Part shown: piece after piece, positions 8,932 to 17,993 of the stretch
Numbering within the stretch: the first letter of the stretch is position 1
Layout of the letters: the number at the start of each line of letters is the position of its first letter
Source of the DNA: an uncultured Muribaculaceae bacterium
Lineage (GTDB): Bacteria > Bacteroidota > Bacteroidia > Bacteroidales > Muribaculaceae
Direction: 5' to 3'
NCBI GenBank assembly: GCA_910589055.1
Contig: CAJURN010000003.1
Location: 92,161-156,160, forward strand
DNA: 64,000 nucleotides
The notes under the pieces: generated by a model
The model's input: the letters and a program-made list of their open reading frames with translations, nothing else
The model's database searches: none
Told to the model about the DNA's origin: nothing
Program-made: the position numbers and the translations under genes

Positions 8932-10032
8932 ATGAATTTTTGTAATCTTCTGACGCGAATAGGTCTAATAATTTCTTTTGTAGCTCTGTCTTTTGCACAG
9001 GATACCGCTGCAAGAGAACGCATAGCCCGCACCGACTATGACACCTACAAGATTCGCGACCTTGCGCTCATCTATCAGGGAAACGGTCGTCGTCTTGACT
9101 GGACTCAGGAGGATTTCACACCATATATTACCCACGAATTTGCCGACGGACACCGCGACTGGACTTTCGACGGATTTCTTTTCCTCGAGACCGACAACGG
9201 CAATGGCGTTTCGTTCATCCCCTCCACGGGCAAGATGGGCACAAAGCAGGATTGGCAATGGTATCTCGACGGCCTTTTTGCAAAGAACCGCGCCCTCGAT
9301 GCCCTCGACAAGAGTATTTCAAAAATGAAAAAGAAAATCGGAGACCCCGGTTTCAAGCATAAAGTTGTACTGACAATTCTAACACCCTGCCTTAAAACTG
9401 AAAACTGGGGCGAGATTGACGGCAAGCCGGTTGACATGACTCAATACGACCAGGCCGCCCTCGCTTCCAAATGGTACATCGACCAGCTCGTGAGCCGCTT
9501 CAAGAAAGCAAAGTACAAGAATCTTGAGCTCGTTGGCCTTTACTGGCTTGACGAGGACCTGTGCCACACGTTCGACCTTCCGAAGTATGTCGAGCCGTAT
9601 GTCCACGCCCACGACCTGGATTATATCTGGATTCCTTATTTCAATGCCCGCGGTATAGGGACATGGCGCGAGCAGGGATTCGACATGGTGTATATCCAGC
9701 CGAATTATCTTTTTGATTCCAAAATCTCGCGCCTTCGTCTGCGCGACTCCACCGACTATGCCCGTGGCCTTGGCACAGGCCTCGAGCTTGAGTTGGACCA
9801 CACTTCGCTCAACGGCTACTCCGACGGATTCAATTCCGCCTCCCGCCTGCGCGATTACATCGACTGGTTCCGCCAGACCGGCGTATGGGACCGCTCCGGC
9901 GTGGCCTATTACACCGGCACCAAGGCAATCAAGCTGATGGACGAAAGCAAGGATCCCGCCGATCAGGCCATCATGGACGAGCTTTTCCAAATAATCGTTG
10001 ACCGCCGCAGCAATCCGGCGCTCGTGAAGTGA
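8932..10032 (+). CDS. Secreted DUF4855 family protein, first of a tandem pair
   Basis: 366 residues with a signal peptide (cleavage likely near SFAQ/DTAA, residues 20-24). The rest matches the DUF4855 pattern seen in its neighbour: YDTYKIRDLALIY, DGHRDWTFDGFLFLE, GLYWLDED (202-209), WIPYFNARGIG, FDMVYIQPNYLF, LELELD (284-289), DRSGVAYYTG. Eight hydrophobic strand-like segments at regular spacing suggest a TIM barrel, with acidic clusters after the presumed strands 4 and 7, as in retaining glycosidases. That enzymatic reading is inference. It has its own promoter and is followed 44 bp later by a paralogue. Function unknown; export to the periplasm or surface is likely. Confidence 0.85.
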   Translation: MNFCNLLTRIGLIISFVALSFAQDTAARERIARTDYDTYKIRDLALIYQGNGRRLDWTQEDFTPYITHEFADGHRDWTFDGFLFLETDNGNGVSFIPSTGKMGTKQDWQWYLDGLFAKNRALDALDKSISKMKKKIGDPGFKHKVVLTILTPCLKTENWGEIDGKPVDMTQYDQAALASKWYIDQLVSRFKKAKYKNLELVGLYWLDEDLCHTFDLPKYVEPYVHAHDLDYIWIPYFNARGIGTWREQGFDMVYIQPNYLFDSKISRLRLRDSTDYARGLGTGLELELDHTSLNGYSDGFNSASRLRDYIDWFRQTGVWDRSGVAYYTGTKAIKLMDESKDPADQAIMDELFQIIVDRRSNPALVK

Positions 10033-10076
10033 GTTTGGCCGATTAAGGAATTAATGATTAAATGATTAAGGACAAT

Positions 10077-11180
10077 ATGAAAATTTCAGTAAAAAATATA
10101 TGCCGCCGTATGGCCGCTGCAGCTCTTGCAGTGATTCTTGTGTCAGGCGTGACCGATGCCCGCGAGAAAGTCAAGACCGTGGACTACAACACATACAAGT
10201 GCCGCGACATGAACCTTATATGGAAGGGCAACGACCAGCGTCATCAGCGTTGGACTCAGGAGCAGTTTGTGCCCAACGTGAGCCACCTCTTCTCCGACGG
10301 CCACCGCGATTGGACTTTCGACGGATTCATCTTCCTTGAAAGTGCCGCCGAGAACGGCGCTACCTTCTATCCCAGCCTTGGAGTGATGGGCAAGCGGAGC
10401 GACTGGCAGTGGTGGATGGACCAGCTTTTTGAACGCGGTGTGTCGCTCGATGCCCTCGACAAGTGCATCGACAGCCTTAAGACCGAGATTGGCGAGCCGC
10501 CTTTCCGCCACAAGATTCTGCTCGGAATTCCGGCTCCATGTCCCAAGACAGTCGATTGGGGCGAGGTCGACGGCAAGGTGATTGACATGAGCAATCCCGA
10601 CGACGCCACTCTTGCCACCAAATGGTTTATCGACGAGATGGTTGCCCGCTACCATGCCCAGAACTATAAAAATATCGACCTCATCGGTCTCTACTGGATT
10701 GACGAGGACATGTGCAACACCGGCGACATGGCCGCCCGCGTCGAGCCGCTCGTACATGCCCATGACCTCGACTATTGCTGGATTCCCTATTTCAACGCCC
10801 GTGGCATTGGTGCGTGGCGCGACTGGGGATTCGACATGGTGTGGATTCAGCCCGGATACTTGTTTAACAAAGGCCAGTCGCCTCTTCGCCTGAAAGACGC
10901 GATGGACTATGCCCGCGGACTCGGCTTCGGAATGGAGCTTGAGATGGAGCGCTCATCGCTTTTCGGCATGCCCGAAAGCACCCACAGCAAGGTGCGCGAG
11001 TATGTCGACTGGTTTGAGAACGCCGGCGTGTGGGACCGTTCAGGAGTGGCCTACTATACCGGCACCGATGCTCTCAACTATATGGCGAAGAGCACCGACC
11101 CCGAAGACCATGAGTTGATGGACCGCCTTTTCAATATTATTGTAAAGCGCCGTTCCAACCCCAAGCTCATCAAGGAATGA
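10077..11180 (+). CDS. Secreted DUF4855 family protein, second of a tandem pair
   Basis: 367 residues from the ATG at 10077. An in-frame ATG at 10062 would add MIKDN, but the later start gives the cleaner signal peptide (MKISVKNICRRMAAAALAV) and has AAGGA just upstream. It aligns end to end with the preceding protein: DGHRDWTFDGFIFLE, GLYWIDED (204-211), WIPYFNARGIG, FDMVWIQPGYLF, MELEME (286-291), DRSGVAYYTG. The conserved acidic clusters sit where a clan-A-like TIM-barrel hydrolase would carry its catalytic pair (inference). Co-transcribed with its paralogue; the transcript ends at the terminator at 11309. A starch PUL follows, but no direct functional link is shown. Confidence 0.85.
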   Translation: MKISVKNICRRMAAAALAVILVSGVTDAREKVKTVDYNTYKCRDMNLIWKGNDQRHQRWTQEQFVPNVSHLFSDGHRDWTFDGFIFLESAAENGATFYPSLGVMGKRSDWQWWMDQLFERGVSLDALDKCIDSLKTEIGEPPFRHKILLGIPAPCPKTVDWGEVDGKVIDMSNPDDATLATKWFIDEMVARYHAQNYKNIDLIGLYWIDEDMCNTGDMAARVEPLVHAHDLDYCWIPYFNARGIGAWRDWGFDMVWIQPGYLFNKGQSPLRLKDAMDYARGLGFGMELEMERSSLFGMPESTHSKVREYVDWFENAGVWDRSGVAYYTGTDALNYMAKSTDPEDHELMDRLFNIIVKRRSNPKLIKE

Positions 11181-11210
11181 AACCACGTTAATGAAATTAA
11201 TGATTCACAT

Positions 11211-11231
11211 CCCTAATATGAGGTATTAGGG
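11211..11231. repeat. Short inverted repeat after the DUF4855 pair
   Basis: CCCTAAT (11211-11217) and ATTAGGG (11225-11231) can form a 7-bp hairpin. No T-run follows; it may protect the 3' end of the DUF4855 mRNA. Confidence 0.4.
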
Positions 11232-11308
11232 ATGGATGATGAAGGATTCATACACTGCCGGCTATGGGGCAGACTCAGGTACACAAGGTTATTTAGGTTT
11301 TTTATATC

Positions 11309-11348
11309 GCGGGTGCGTCCGGACTTGGACGCACCCGCATTTTTTTTG
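11309..11348 (+). terminator. Strong intrinsic terminator between the DUF4855 pair and susC
   Basis: GCGGGTGCGTCC (11309-11320) pairs perfectly with GGACGCACCCGC (11327-11338) around a 6-nt loop, followed by ATTTTTTTTG. It separates the DUF4855 transcript from the PUL. Confidence 0.9.
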
Positions 11349-11750
11349 TTACAGAGATTTATGTTAAACGTGTAGCAAAAGTTAACTTAACAATGTTAAA
11401 AATAAGTCTTTTTCGTGATTTCATTCTTAAAAATATAGAGAATTAAAAAAATATAACTTTCTTTGCAGACGGATTATTTCGGACAGAGGTCCGCAGAGAC
11501 ACCCACCCCTAAGAAATACCGGAAAATATCATATACTTACTTACAGCCGTCTCCACGGAGACGCAACCGTAAATACAAGACATTTCGTAATTCTCCTGTC
11601 AGCCACTCCGGGTTCGCCGTCTCGGCCCACCTTGAAGTCGCTGTTATCTTGTCGTCAAGGCTCCATGAAAGACTCTGAAGACATAAAAAGCTGAAAAAGA
11701 GATAATAATTATATATGTACTAACTTAGTTAAACTTAAAACACCCCTTGC
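11349..11750 (+). other. 402-bp region upstream of susC: probable promoter and long structured leader
   Basis: No gene is supported here. The left half is AT-rich, with a near-consensus TAACTTTC at 11454-11461 but no clear -33 partner. From about 11466 the sequence becomes GC-richer and holds small inverted repeats: CGGAC/GTCCG (11480-11493), CGTCTC/GAGACG (11548-11563) and CTTGA/TCAAG (11631-11659). This fits a 5' untranslated leader of about 285 nt, such as is found on several Bacteroides susC mRNAs. A 71-codon frame at 11463-11678 has no protein-like features and is not called. Confidence 0.5.
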
Positions 11751-14700
11751 ATGAAGAACATTTGTTTTCAAATGAACCGGAAAGCATGGCTCGCACTTGT
11801 ACTGGTGCTTACGATGGCTTTCCCTGCTTTGGCGCAAAAAATCACAGTCACAGGTACTGTGTACGAGCCTGATGGCGAACCCGCCATTGGCGCGAGTGTC
11901 GAGGTACAAGGCGCCGGACATGGCGTTCCTACCGACATTGACGGTAATTTTACCCTCTCTGTCGCCCCCGACGCAGTCCTTGTAATTTCCTATGTAGGTT
12001 GTAACACCGAGACCGTTCCGGTTGAAGGTCGCACCAAAATTGAGGTTCATCTCAAAACCAACTCCGTAGCCATGAGCGAACTCGTCGTTGTAGGTTACGG
12101 TTCAGTAAAGAAATCCGACGCCACCGGTTCCGTGGCCGTCATCAAACCCGATGAAATCGAGGCCGGTATCGCCACCTCTACCCAGGATCTTCTCGTGGGT
12201 GCAAGCCCCGGTGTCGTTGTAACTACCGATGGCGGTAATCCTGCCGGAGGCGCTACAATCCGTATCCGCGGCGGTTCCTCTCTCTCGGCTTCCAACGACC
12301 CTCTTATCGTGATTGACGGTGTGCCTCAGACCAACCAGAATCAGGGTGGCGGCATGAATGCCCTCACGATGATCAATCCCCAGAACATCGAGAGCATGAC
12401 AATCCTCAAGGACGCTTCCGCTACTGCAATCTACGGTTCGCGCGCATCCAACGGTGTCATCATCATCACCACAAAACGCGGTCAGACCGGTCGTCCGCAG
12501 GTCAACTTCTCTGCCAACTTCTCCGTGAATACCGCCCGCAAGAAACTCAACGTTCTCACAGGCGACGAATTTGCCGACGTAGTACGCAACAACCTCAGCG
12601 AAACAACAATCGCACAGCTCGGCTACAACGGCGAGATGTACAACACCGACTGGCAGAAGGAAGTGCTCCGCACAACATTCTCCCACGACTACAACCTGAG
12701 CGTCGGCGGTAAGGCCGGTGTGCTTCCCTACCGTGTGAGCGCAAGCTATACCGACAACGAAGGTATCCTTAAAACCTCATCTATGGAACGTACCACAGTG
12801 GGATTCAACCTCTCGCCCAAGTTCTTTGATGACAAGCTCTCAATCAATGCCAATGCCACAGGTACCTATGCCCGCACAGGCAATGCCGACGGCGGAGCTA
12901 TCGGTGCAGCTCTCGGTTTCGACCCCACCAAGCCTGTCTACTCCAACATTCCCATGGCCGGTAACACAGGCATGATGCTCTACAACGGCTACTATAACTA
13001 CGCTCCCGGCGGAAAGAACGACAAGAACTCAGCTATCAACCCGCTCCAGCTTCTCAACGATGTCGACAGCCATAACAAAACACTGTCTTCATCCGGCAAC
13101 CTGCAGATTGACTACGCACTTCACTTCCTCCCCGAACTCCACTTCAACCTTAACCTCGGTTATCAGGTGTCGAAGAACGACTGTGAGTCGACCACAGCAG
13201 CCAACTCACTTCAGAACTGGCGCAATACCGGACTTATCGCAAATAACGCAGCCGGTGCCGAAACCCTTTACAAGTGGCACGAAATCCAGCGTAACACAAT
13301 GCTCGACTTCTACGCCAACTATAAGAAGGACTTCGAGGCCATCAAATCTAACGTTGACGTGATGGTGGGTTATTCCTGGCAGAAATTCTCTTACCTCGCC
13401 CGCTCCAACACTTATGTAAACGGCTACGGCTTCACCGACGGTGCAGGCAACAATGACTTCGCCTACAACAACGGCGCATACTACATGGACTGGAACACCG
13501 TGAACTCCATCGGTGATGCTGTCAACAACGACCGCATGTCCCGTTGGGCCGCTCCAACCCAGCTCATTTCATTCTTCGGTCGTCTCAACTATACATTCGA
13601 CGACACATACCTCCTCACTTTCACACTTCGTGACGACGCTTCCTCACGTTTCAGTAAGGATACCCGCTGGGGTCTCTTCCCCTCGGTAGCCCTCGGATGG
13701 AAGATATCGAACCTTCCCGTGTTCCAGGATCAGAAAGTGCTCACCGAATGGAAGCTCCGCCTCGGTTGGGGTGAGACAGGTCAGCAGGATATCGGTTCCT
13801 ACTTCCCCTACCTGCCTATCTACACAATCTCCAGCAACAACAACTTCAACTATCCCGGCTATTTCACACCCGGATTCATCCAGACCATCTATCCCCAGCC
13901 CTACGATACCAAAATCAAATGGGAAACAACGGCTACATGGAACGTCGGTTTCGACCTCTCATTCCTGAACAACCGTATCACAGCCAACCTTGACTGGTAT
14001 CTGCGCAACACACGCGACCTTCTCGCACACACTCCCGCACAGGGCGTACAGACATCCGACTACCTTACAACCAACATCGGTAATCTCCGCAACTACGGTC
14101 TTGAAGCTACAATCGGAGCTAAACCCGTAGTGACAAGAGACGTTACCTGGACAACCGGATTCAACGTGGCTTGGAACCGCAGCAAGATCACCAAGCTCAA
14201 CGGCGATGCTCCCATCGGCGCACGTGATCTCCCCGGCGGTGGTATCGGTGATAAAATCCAGTGGTTTATTGAAGGCGAGGCTCCTTACACCTACCGTGTA
14301 TATCAGCAGGTGTACGACAACAGCGGCAATCCTATCGAAGGCCAGTACGTCGACCAGAACGCCGACGGCAAGATTGACTCTCAGGACCTTATCAACTTCC
14401 ACTCTCCGGAACCCAAGGTTACTCTGTCTTGGAGCAACAACGTGAACTACCGTAACTGGGACTTCGGTATCTCTCTGCGTGCCAACATCGGCAACTGGGT
14501 CTACAACGCACCCCGCCGCCAGCACACAGTGCTCTCAACCGTGGATCAGTACGGTCTCAACAACCTCCTGGCCGACGAGTTCTACTTTGTTCAGTCCGGA
14601 AGCCAGCTCGCTTTCAGCGATTACTTCGTTGAAAACGCATCCTTTATCCGCTGCGACAACATCACTGTCGGTTACACATGGGAAAACCTTCTGAACAACA

Positions 14701-14849
14701 ACCTCCGTCTGCGTCTGTTCGGAGCTTGCCAGAATCCCTTCGTAATCACCAAGTACAAAGGTATCGACCCCGAAGTGTTCTCCGGTTGCGACGACAATGT
14801 GTATCCCCGTCCCGTTACCTTCACACTCGGTCTTATCGCCACATTCTAA
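11751..14849 (+). CDS. susC: SusC/RagA family TonB-linked outer-membrane transporter
   Basis: 1032 residues. Signal peptide ending ALAQ (start at residue 1, or possibly M8), then a carboxypeptidase-regulatory-like domain (ITVTGTVYEPDGEPAIGASVEV, to ~115), the TonB-box region and plug (SELVVVGYGSVKKSDATGSV, PLIVIDGVPQ, SATAIYGSRASNGVIIITTK) and a large beta-barrel ending in aromatic-rich FTLGLIATF, as is usual for outer-membrane proteins. It imports oligosaccharides under its SusD lid using TonB energy. First gene of susC-susD-susE-susF-GH13, so a malto-oligosaccharide substrate is the best inference from the neighbours. Confidence 0.95.
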   Translation: MKNICFQMNRKAWLALVLVLTMAFPALAQKITVTGTVYEPDGEPAIGASVEVQGAGHGVPTDIDGNFTLSVAPDAVLVISYVGCNTETVPVEGRTKIEVHLKTNSVAMSELVVVGYGSVKKSDATGSVAVIKPDEIEAGIATSTQDLLVGASPGVVVTTDGGNPAGGATIRIRGGSSLSASNDPLIVIDGVPQTNQNQGGGMNALTMINPQNIESMTILKDASATAIYGSRASNGVIIITTKRGQTGRPQVNFSANFSVNTARKKLNVLTGDEFADVVRNNLSETTIAQLGYNGEMYNTDWQKEVLRTTFSHDYNLSVGGKAGVLPYRVSASYTDNEGILKTSSMERTTVGFNLSPKFFDDKLSINANATGTYARTGNADGGAIGAALGFDPTKPVYSNIPMAGNTGMMLYNGYYNYAPGGKNDKNSAINPLQLLNDVDSHNKTLSSSGNLQIDYALHFLPELHFNLNLGYQVSKNDCESTTAANSLQNWRNTGLIANNAAGAETLYKWHEIQRNTMLDFYANYKKDFEAIKSNVDVMVGYSWQKFSYLARSNTYVNGYGFTDGAGNNDFAYNNGAYYMDWNTVNSIGDAVNNDRMSRWAAPTQLISFFGRLNYTFDDTYLLTFTLRDDASSRFSKDTRWGLFPSVALGWKISNLPVFQDQKVLTEWKLRLGWGETGQQDIGSYFPYLPIYTISSNNNFNYPGYFTPGFIQTIYPQPYDTKIKWETTATWNVGFDLSFLNNRITANLDWYLRNTRDLLAHTPAQGVQTSDYLTTNIGNLRNYGLEATIGAKPVVTRDVTWTTGFNVAWNRSKITKLNGDAPIGARDLPGGGIGDKIQWFIEGEAPYTYRVYQQVYDNSGNPIEGQYVDQNADGKIDSQDLINFHSPEPKVTLSWSNNVNYRNWDFGISLRANIGNWVYNAPRRQHTVLSTVDQYGLNNLLADEFYFVQSGSQLAFSDYFVENASFIRCDNITVGYTWENLLNNNLRLRLFGACQNPFVITKYKGIDPEVFSGCDDNVYPRPVTFTLGLIATF

Positions 14850-14880
14850 TCGATTACCCTTCCAAGCATAAGATTTTATT

Positions 14881-16614
14881 ATGAAATTCAATAAAATATT
14901 CACCGCAGCCGCTCTTCTGGCTGCATCCATGTCGGTGGGATCCTGCATAGGCGACCTTGATCTGGAGCCCACAAGCCCCAACGACATCACCTCCGGTACT
15001 TTCCCCTCCGACCCCAAGGGTTATATGGAAAAGGCCATCGGTTTTGTATATCAGGATTTCGCCACCTATGGTTATGGTACCAACAACGACGGCTCGAACA
15101 TCCTTACTTCAATGGACGGCGGTATGTCCACCTTCCAGCGCTCTGTATTCATCCTTCAGGAAATACCTACCGATGAAGCCAACTGGCTGCCGAGTAACGA
15201 TGCCGTGGATCCCAACTTCCAGTATGGTATCGTGCCCGACAACAACGGTGTGGCAATGGGTACATACTCACGTTTCATGGTGAATGTGGCTCTGTGTAAC
15301 AACTTCCTCCAGAACGAGTTCGGCTGCACAACCGACGAGGAAATCGCAATCCGTGATGAATTCCGCCGTCAGGCCCGAATCCTCCGTGCAGGCTGCTACT
15401 TCTATCTTATCGACTGCTTCGGCAATGTGCCCTGGGCTACCGAGGAAGTGGCTATGGGCGAAATTGCTCCCCAGCTCAGTACTGACTTCGCCGAGGGTCG
15501 CCGTATGGTGTTCGACGCAGTTACAAAAGACCTCGAGGACATCGTGGCTTACTATAAGGAAAACGATCCCAACAACCGTCCTCCCTACGGATATGTAGGT
15601 CTTGACGTGGCTGAATCTCTGCTCGTGAAGTTCTATCTCAATGCCGAAGTCTATACAGGCATCGAGCGTTGGAAAGATTGTTTCGACCACGCTGAAGCGG
15701 TAATCGCACGTCTCGGCAAGGGTGGTTTCGTTTCGAGCACCGGCGACGCTACCGGTCTCTGCTACGGCTACCATCAGAACTTCGCCTATAACAATAAGGC
15801 TTTCTCCATCGGCGGTGCATCCGATATCAACGAACTCATCTGGAACATTCCCCAGGAATCCGCAACTCTGTCGGCTGAAGGTCTCGGCCTGAAGAGCTAC
15901 GCAAACGGCGGTTTCATGTGCAACGCATGGATTGGTGACGCTCCCGGCGATGCCGACTTCACTTGCACCCAGGCTGAATACAACTCCGGAAACGGTTGGA
16001 AATGTATGAGTGCCCGCACTCAGTTTGTTGAAGTGTTCGAATGGGACGATGCAACAATGGCTACATCCGCCGATGTGCGTACCAAGTTCTGGAAGACTTC
16101 CAAGGACGGATTCAACGTTCAGAACGGCGTGTTCGACCAGCCTAACTGGGGCGACAACGGTTATCTTGCCGTGAAGTTCACCAACTGGTATATCAACGAC
16201 TTCAACGAAATCGACGAAGACCTTTCTCCCGCACCCGTTGATCCTCTCGGAATCGACTATGCTATGATTCGTCTGGCCGAAATCTACCTCTCTGCGGCTG
16301 AAGCAGCGCTCAACGGCGGAGGTGATGTAGCCAAGGCTCTCAAATATACCAACTACATCCGCGAACGTGCCGGTATGGAAGCATACACAAGCATCAACCT
16401 TACCGAACTGCAGCGTGAGCGTCAGCGCGAACTCTACACCGAATGTAACCGCCGTACCGACCTCATCCGCTACGGCAAGTGGATTTCTGGCTATACCTGG
16501 AACTGGAAGTACAAGCAGTCTAACGGCCGTGACTTTCCTTCCTACTTCAATGTATATCCTATTCCCGCAACCGTGGTTACACGTAACGGCTACGTACAGA
16601 ACCCCGGCTATTGA
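14881..16614 (+). CDS. susD: SusD/RagB family surface glycan-binding lipoprotein
   Basis: 577 residues. Lipoprotein signal with the lipobox Cys in SVGSC-IGDLDLEPTSPND, the typical SusD beginning, and acidic residues just after the Cys consistent with surface export. TPR-like helical core and conserved C-terminal features (YAMIRLAEIYLSAAEAALNGGG, YTNYIRERAGM, RQRELYTECNRRTDLIRYGKW, YPIPATVVTRN). It forms the hinged lid of SusC. It starts 31 bp after susC, and the pair is translated from one message. Confidence 0.95.
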   Translation: MKFNKIFTAAALLAASMSVGSCIGDLDLEPTSPNDITSGTFPSDPKGYMEKAIGFVYQDFATYGYGTNNDGSNILTSMDGGMSTFQRSVFILQEIPTDEANWLPSNDAVDPNFQYGIVPDNNGVAMGTYSRFMVNVALCNNFLQNEFGCTTDEEIAIRDEFRRQARILRAGCYFYLIDCFGNVPWATEEVAMGEIAPQLSTDFAEGRRMVFDAVTKDLEDIVAYYKENDPNNRPPYGYVGLDVAESLLVKFYLNAEVYTGIERWKDCFDHAEAVIARLGKGGFVSSTGDATGLCYGYHQNFAYNNKAFSIGGASDINELIWNIPQESATLSAEGLGLKSYANGGFMCNAWIGDAPGDADFTCTQAEYNSGNGWKCMSARTQFVEVFEWDDATMATSADVRTKFWKTSKDGFNVQNGVFDQPNWGDNGYLAVKFTNWYINDFNEIDEDLSPAPVDPLGIDYAMIRLAEIYLSAAEAALNGGGDVAKALKYTNYIRERAGMEAYTSINLTELQRERQRELYTECNRRTDLIRYGKWISGYTWNWKYKQSNGRDFPSYFNVYPIPATVVTRNGYVQNPGY

Positions 16615-16650
16615 TTACAACCCCTTCAAAACTTTCAAAGAATATAAATC

Positions 16651-17931
16651 ATGAACAAAATATCTATATTCATGGCAGCCGCTGCCGTAGTTCTCGGGGT
16701 AAGTTCCTGCTCCGAAGACCGCGACCCGGTGTACCAGGCGCCCACAACCTACGTGCTGAACGTGCCTGCGATGCAGGATCAGTACATCGCTCTTGAGAAA
16801 GGCGCCACCCTCGAGCTTGTTTCCTCCCAGCCCGATTACGGCTACTCGGCAATTACCGAATATTCGGCTGAAATGTCTCTCAGCCCTGACTTCGCGACTT
16901 TCGAATCGCTTGAACCGGTCGACCCCACACAGGCTCGCCTTATGCTCAAGCAGGAAAAGATTGCTGAAGCAATATGTAAACTTCAGGGAATCGAGGAACC
17001 CGAGCAGTTCGAGGATTTCTATGGCGATCCTGCCAGAGTAGACCAATTGTACTTCCGTACCATCGCGCAACTTTCCGGAGTGGAAAGTTCCAAGATTGTA
17101 TCGAACGTTGTATCGTACAACAATGTCCGCACTTATTTCGCTGTGCCGCAGCCCGGCTGTATCTACCTTGTGGGTTCTCCCGAAGGTTGGGCCGGTCCTA
17201 CCGAAGCTAATGCGGCTCACTATGAAGACTGGAAACTCACCGAGCCCAAGGACGCTATCGGATCTAAGGTCTACACAGGTGTATTTGTGATGCCCACAGC
17301 TCCGATGTTCCGCTTCTATACAGCTCTCACGGGATGGGATGCGGATTCTTACGGTTCTCAGCCTGACGACAATCCCATTGACTTCCCCGATCTTACAAAT
17401 GCCGAGGGTGCAAGTTTCACAACACCGGTTGTCAAAGGTAAGGGTGCGTTCAACTTCCCGAACTGGACTGAAGGCAAGATGACTATCGTGGTTGACATGT
17501 CCGATTCCAAGAACATCACTCTCACAATCACCGCAGGTGAAAGCGAAGTTACCGTGTCGAAGTATATCTACCTCGTGGGCAGTCTCAGCGGCTGGGGCGC
17601 ACCCGAAGAAGGCAATGCCGCTTCGTTTGCCAACTACCGTCTGGTCGACAACAGCGACTCCGGCATCTACACCGGAACATTCGCAGTGCCCGCCGGTCAC
17701 CTTAACTTCCGTTTTGCCCTCTCACTCAGCGAGAGCGACGGCTGGAACAATCCCAACCAGATTGGCGCTGCCGAAAATGACGGCGATGTTGCCTGCACCC
17801 TCGCGGGTGGAACCTACAACGGTTCGTACGTCTTAGGAAAGGGCAACTGGGCGTTTGAAATCGACCAGGATTGCAACATGGTATTCACCGTGGACACCAA
17901 TAACCGCACTGTATCATTCAAACAGGAATAA
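16651..17931 (+). CDS. susE: SusE-like surface starch-binding lipoprotein
   Basis: 426 residues. Lipobox Cys20 followed by SEDRD, an acidic surface-export signal. An N-terminal SusE domain (about 25-165; TTYVLNVPAMQDQYIALEKG is typical) is followed by two tandem starch-binding modules with related openings: CIYLVGSPEGWAGPTEAN near 170 and YIYLVGSLSGWGAPEEGN near 305. The Trp residues in these motifs are the kind that stack on glucose rings. Located 36 bp after susD. Sequence specificity for starch is inferred from family and locus. Confidence 0.85.
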   Translation: MNKISIFMAAAAVVLGVSSCSEDRDPVYQAPTTYVLNVPAMQDQYIALEKGATLELVSSQPDYGYSAITEYSAEMSLSPDFATFESLEPVDPTQARLMLKQEKIAEAICKLQGIEEPEQFEDFYGDPARVDQLYFRTIAQLSGVESSKIVSNVVSYNNVRTYFAVPQPGCIYLVGSPEGWAGPTEANAAHYEDWKLTEPKDAIGSKVYTGVFVMPTAPMFRFYTALTGWDADSYGSQPDDNPIDFPDLTNAEGASFTTPVVKGKGAFNFPNWTEGKMTIVVDMSDSKNITLTITAGESEVTVSKYIYLVGSLSGWGAPEEGNAASFANYRLVDNSDSGIYTGTFAVPAGHLNFRFALSLSESDGWNNPNQIGAAENDGDVACTLAGGTYNGSYVLGKGNWAFEIDQDCNMVFTVDTNNRTVSFKQE

Positions 17932-17993
17932 TCAATCCCGCTCCGGGCGTAACCATCCGCCCGGAGCATCACTGAAAAATTTCCAGAAACAAC

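Noticed and set aside
11463..11678. 71-codon frame in the susC leader
   Set aside because: Basic, low-information composition with no family resemblance; it overlaps the hairpins and is better read as leader RNA.
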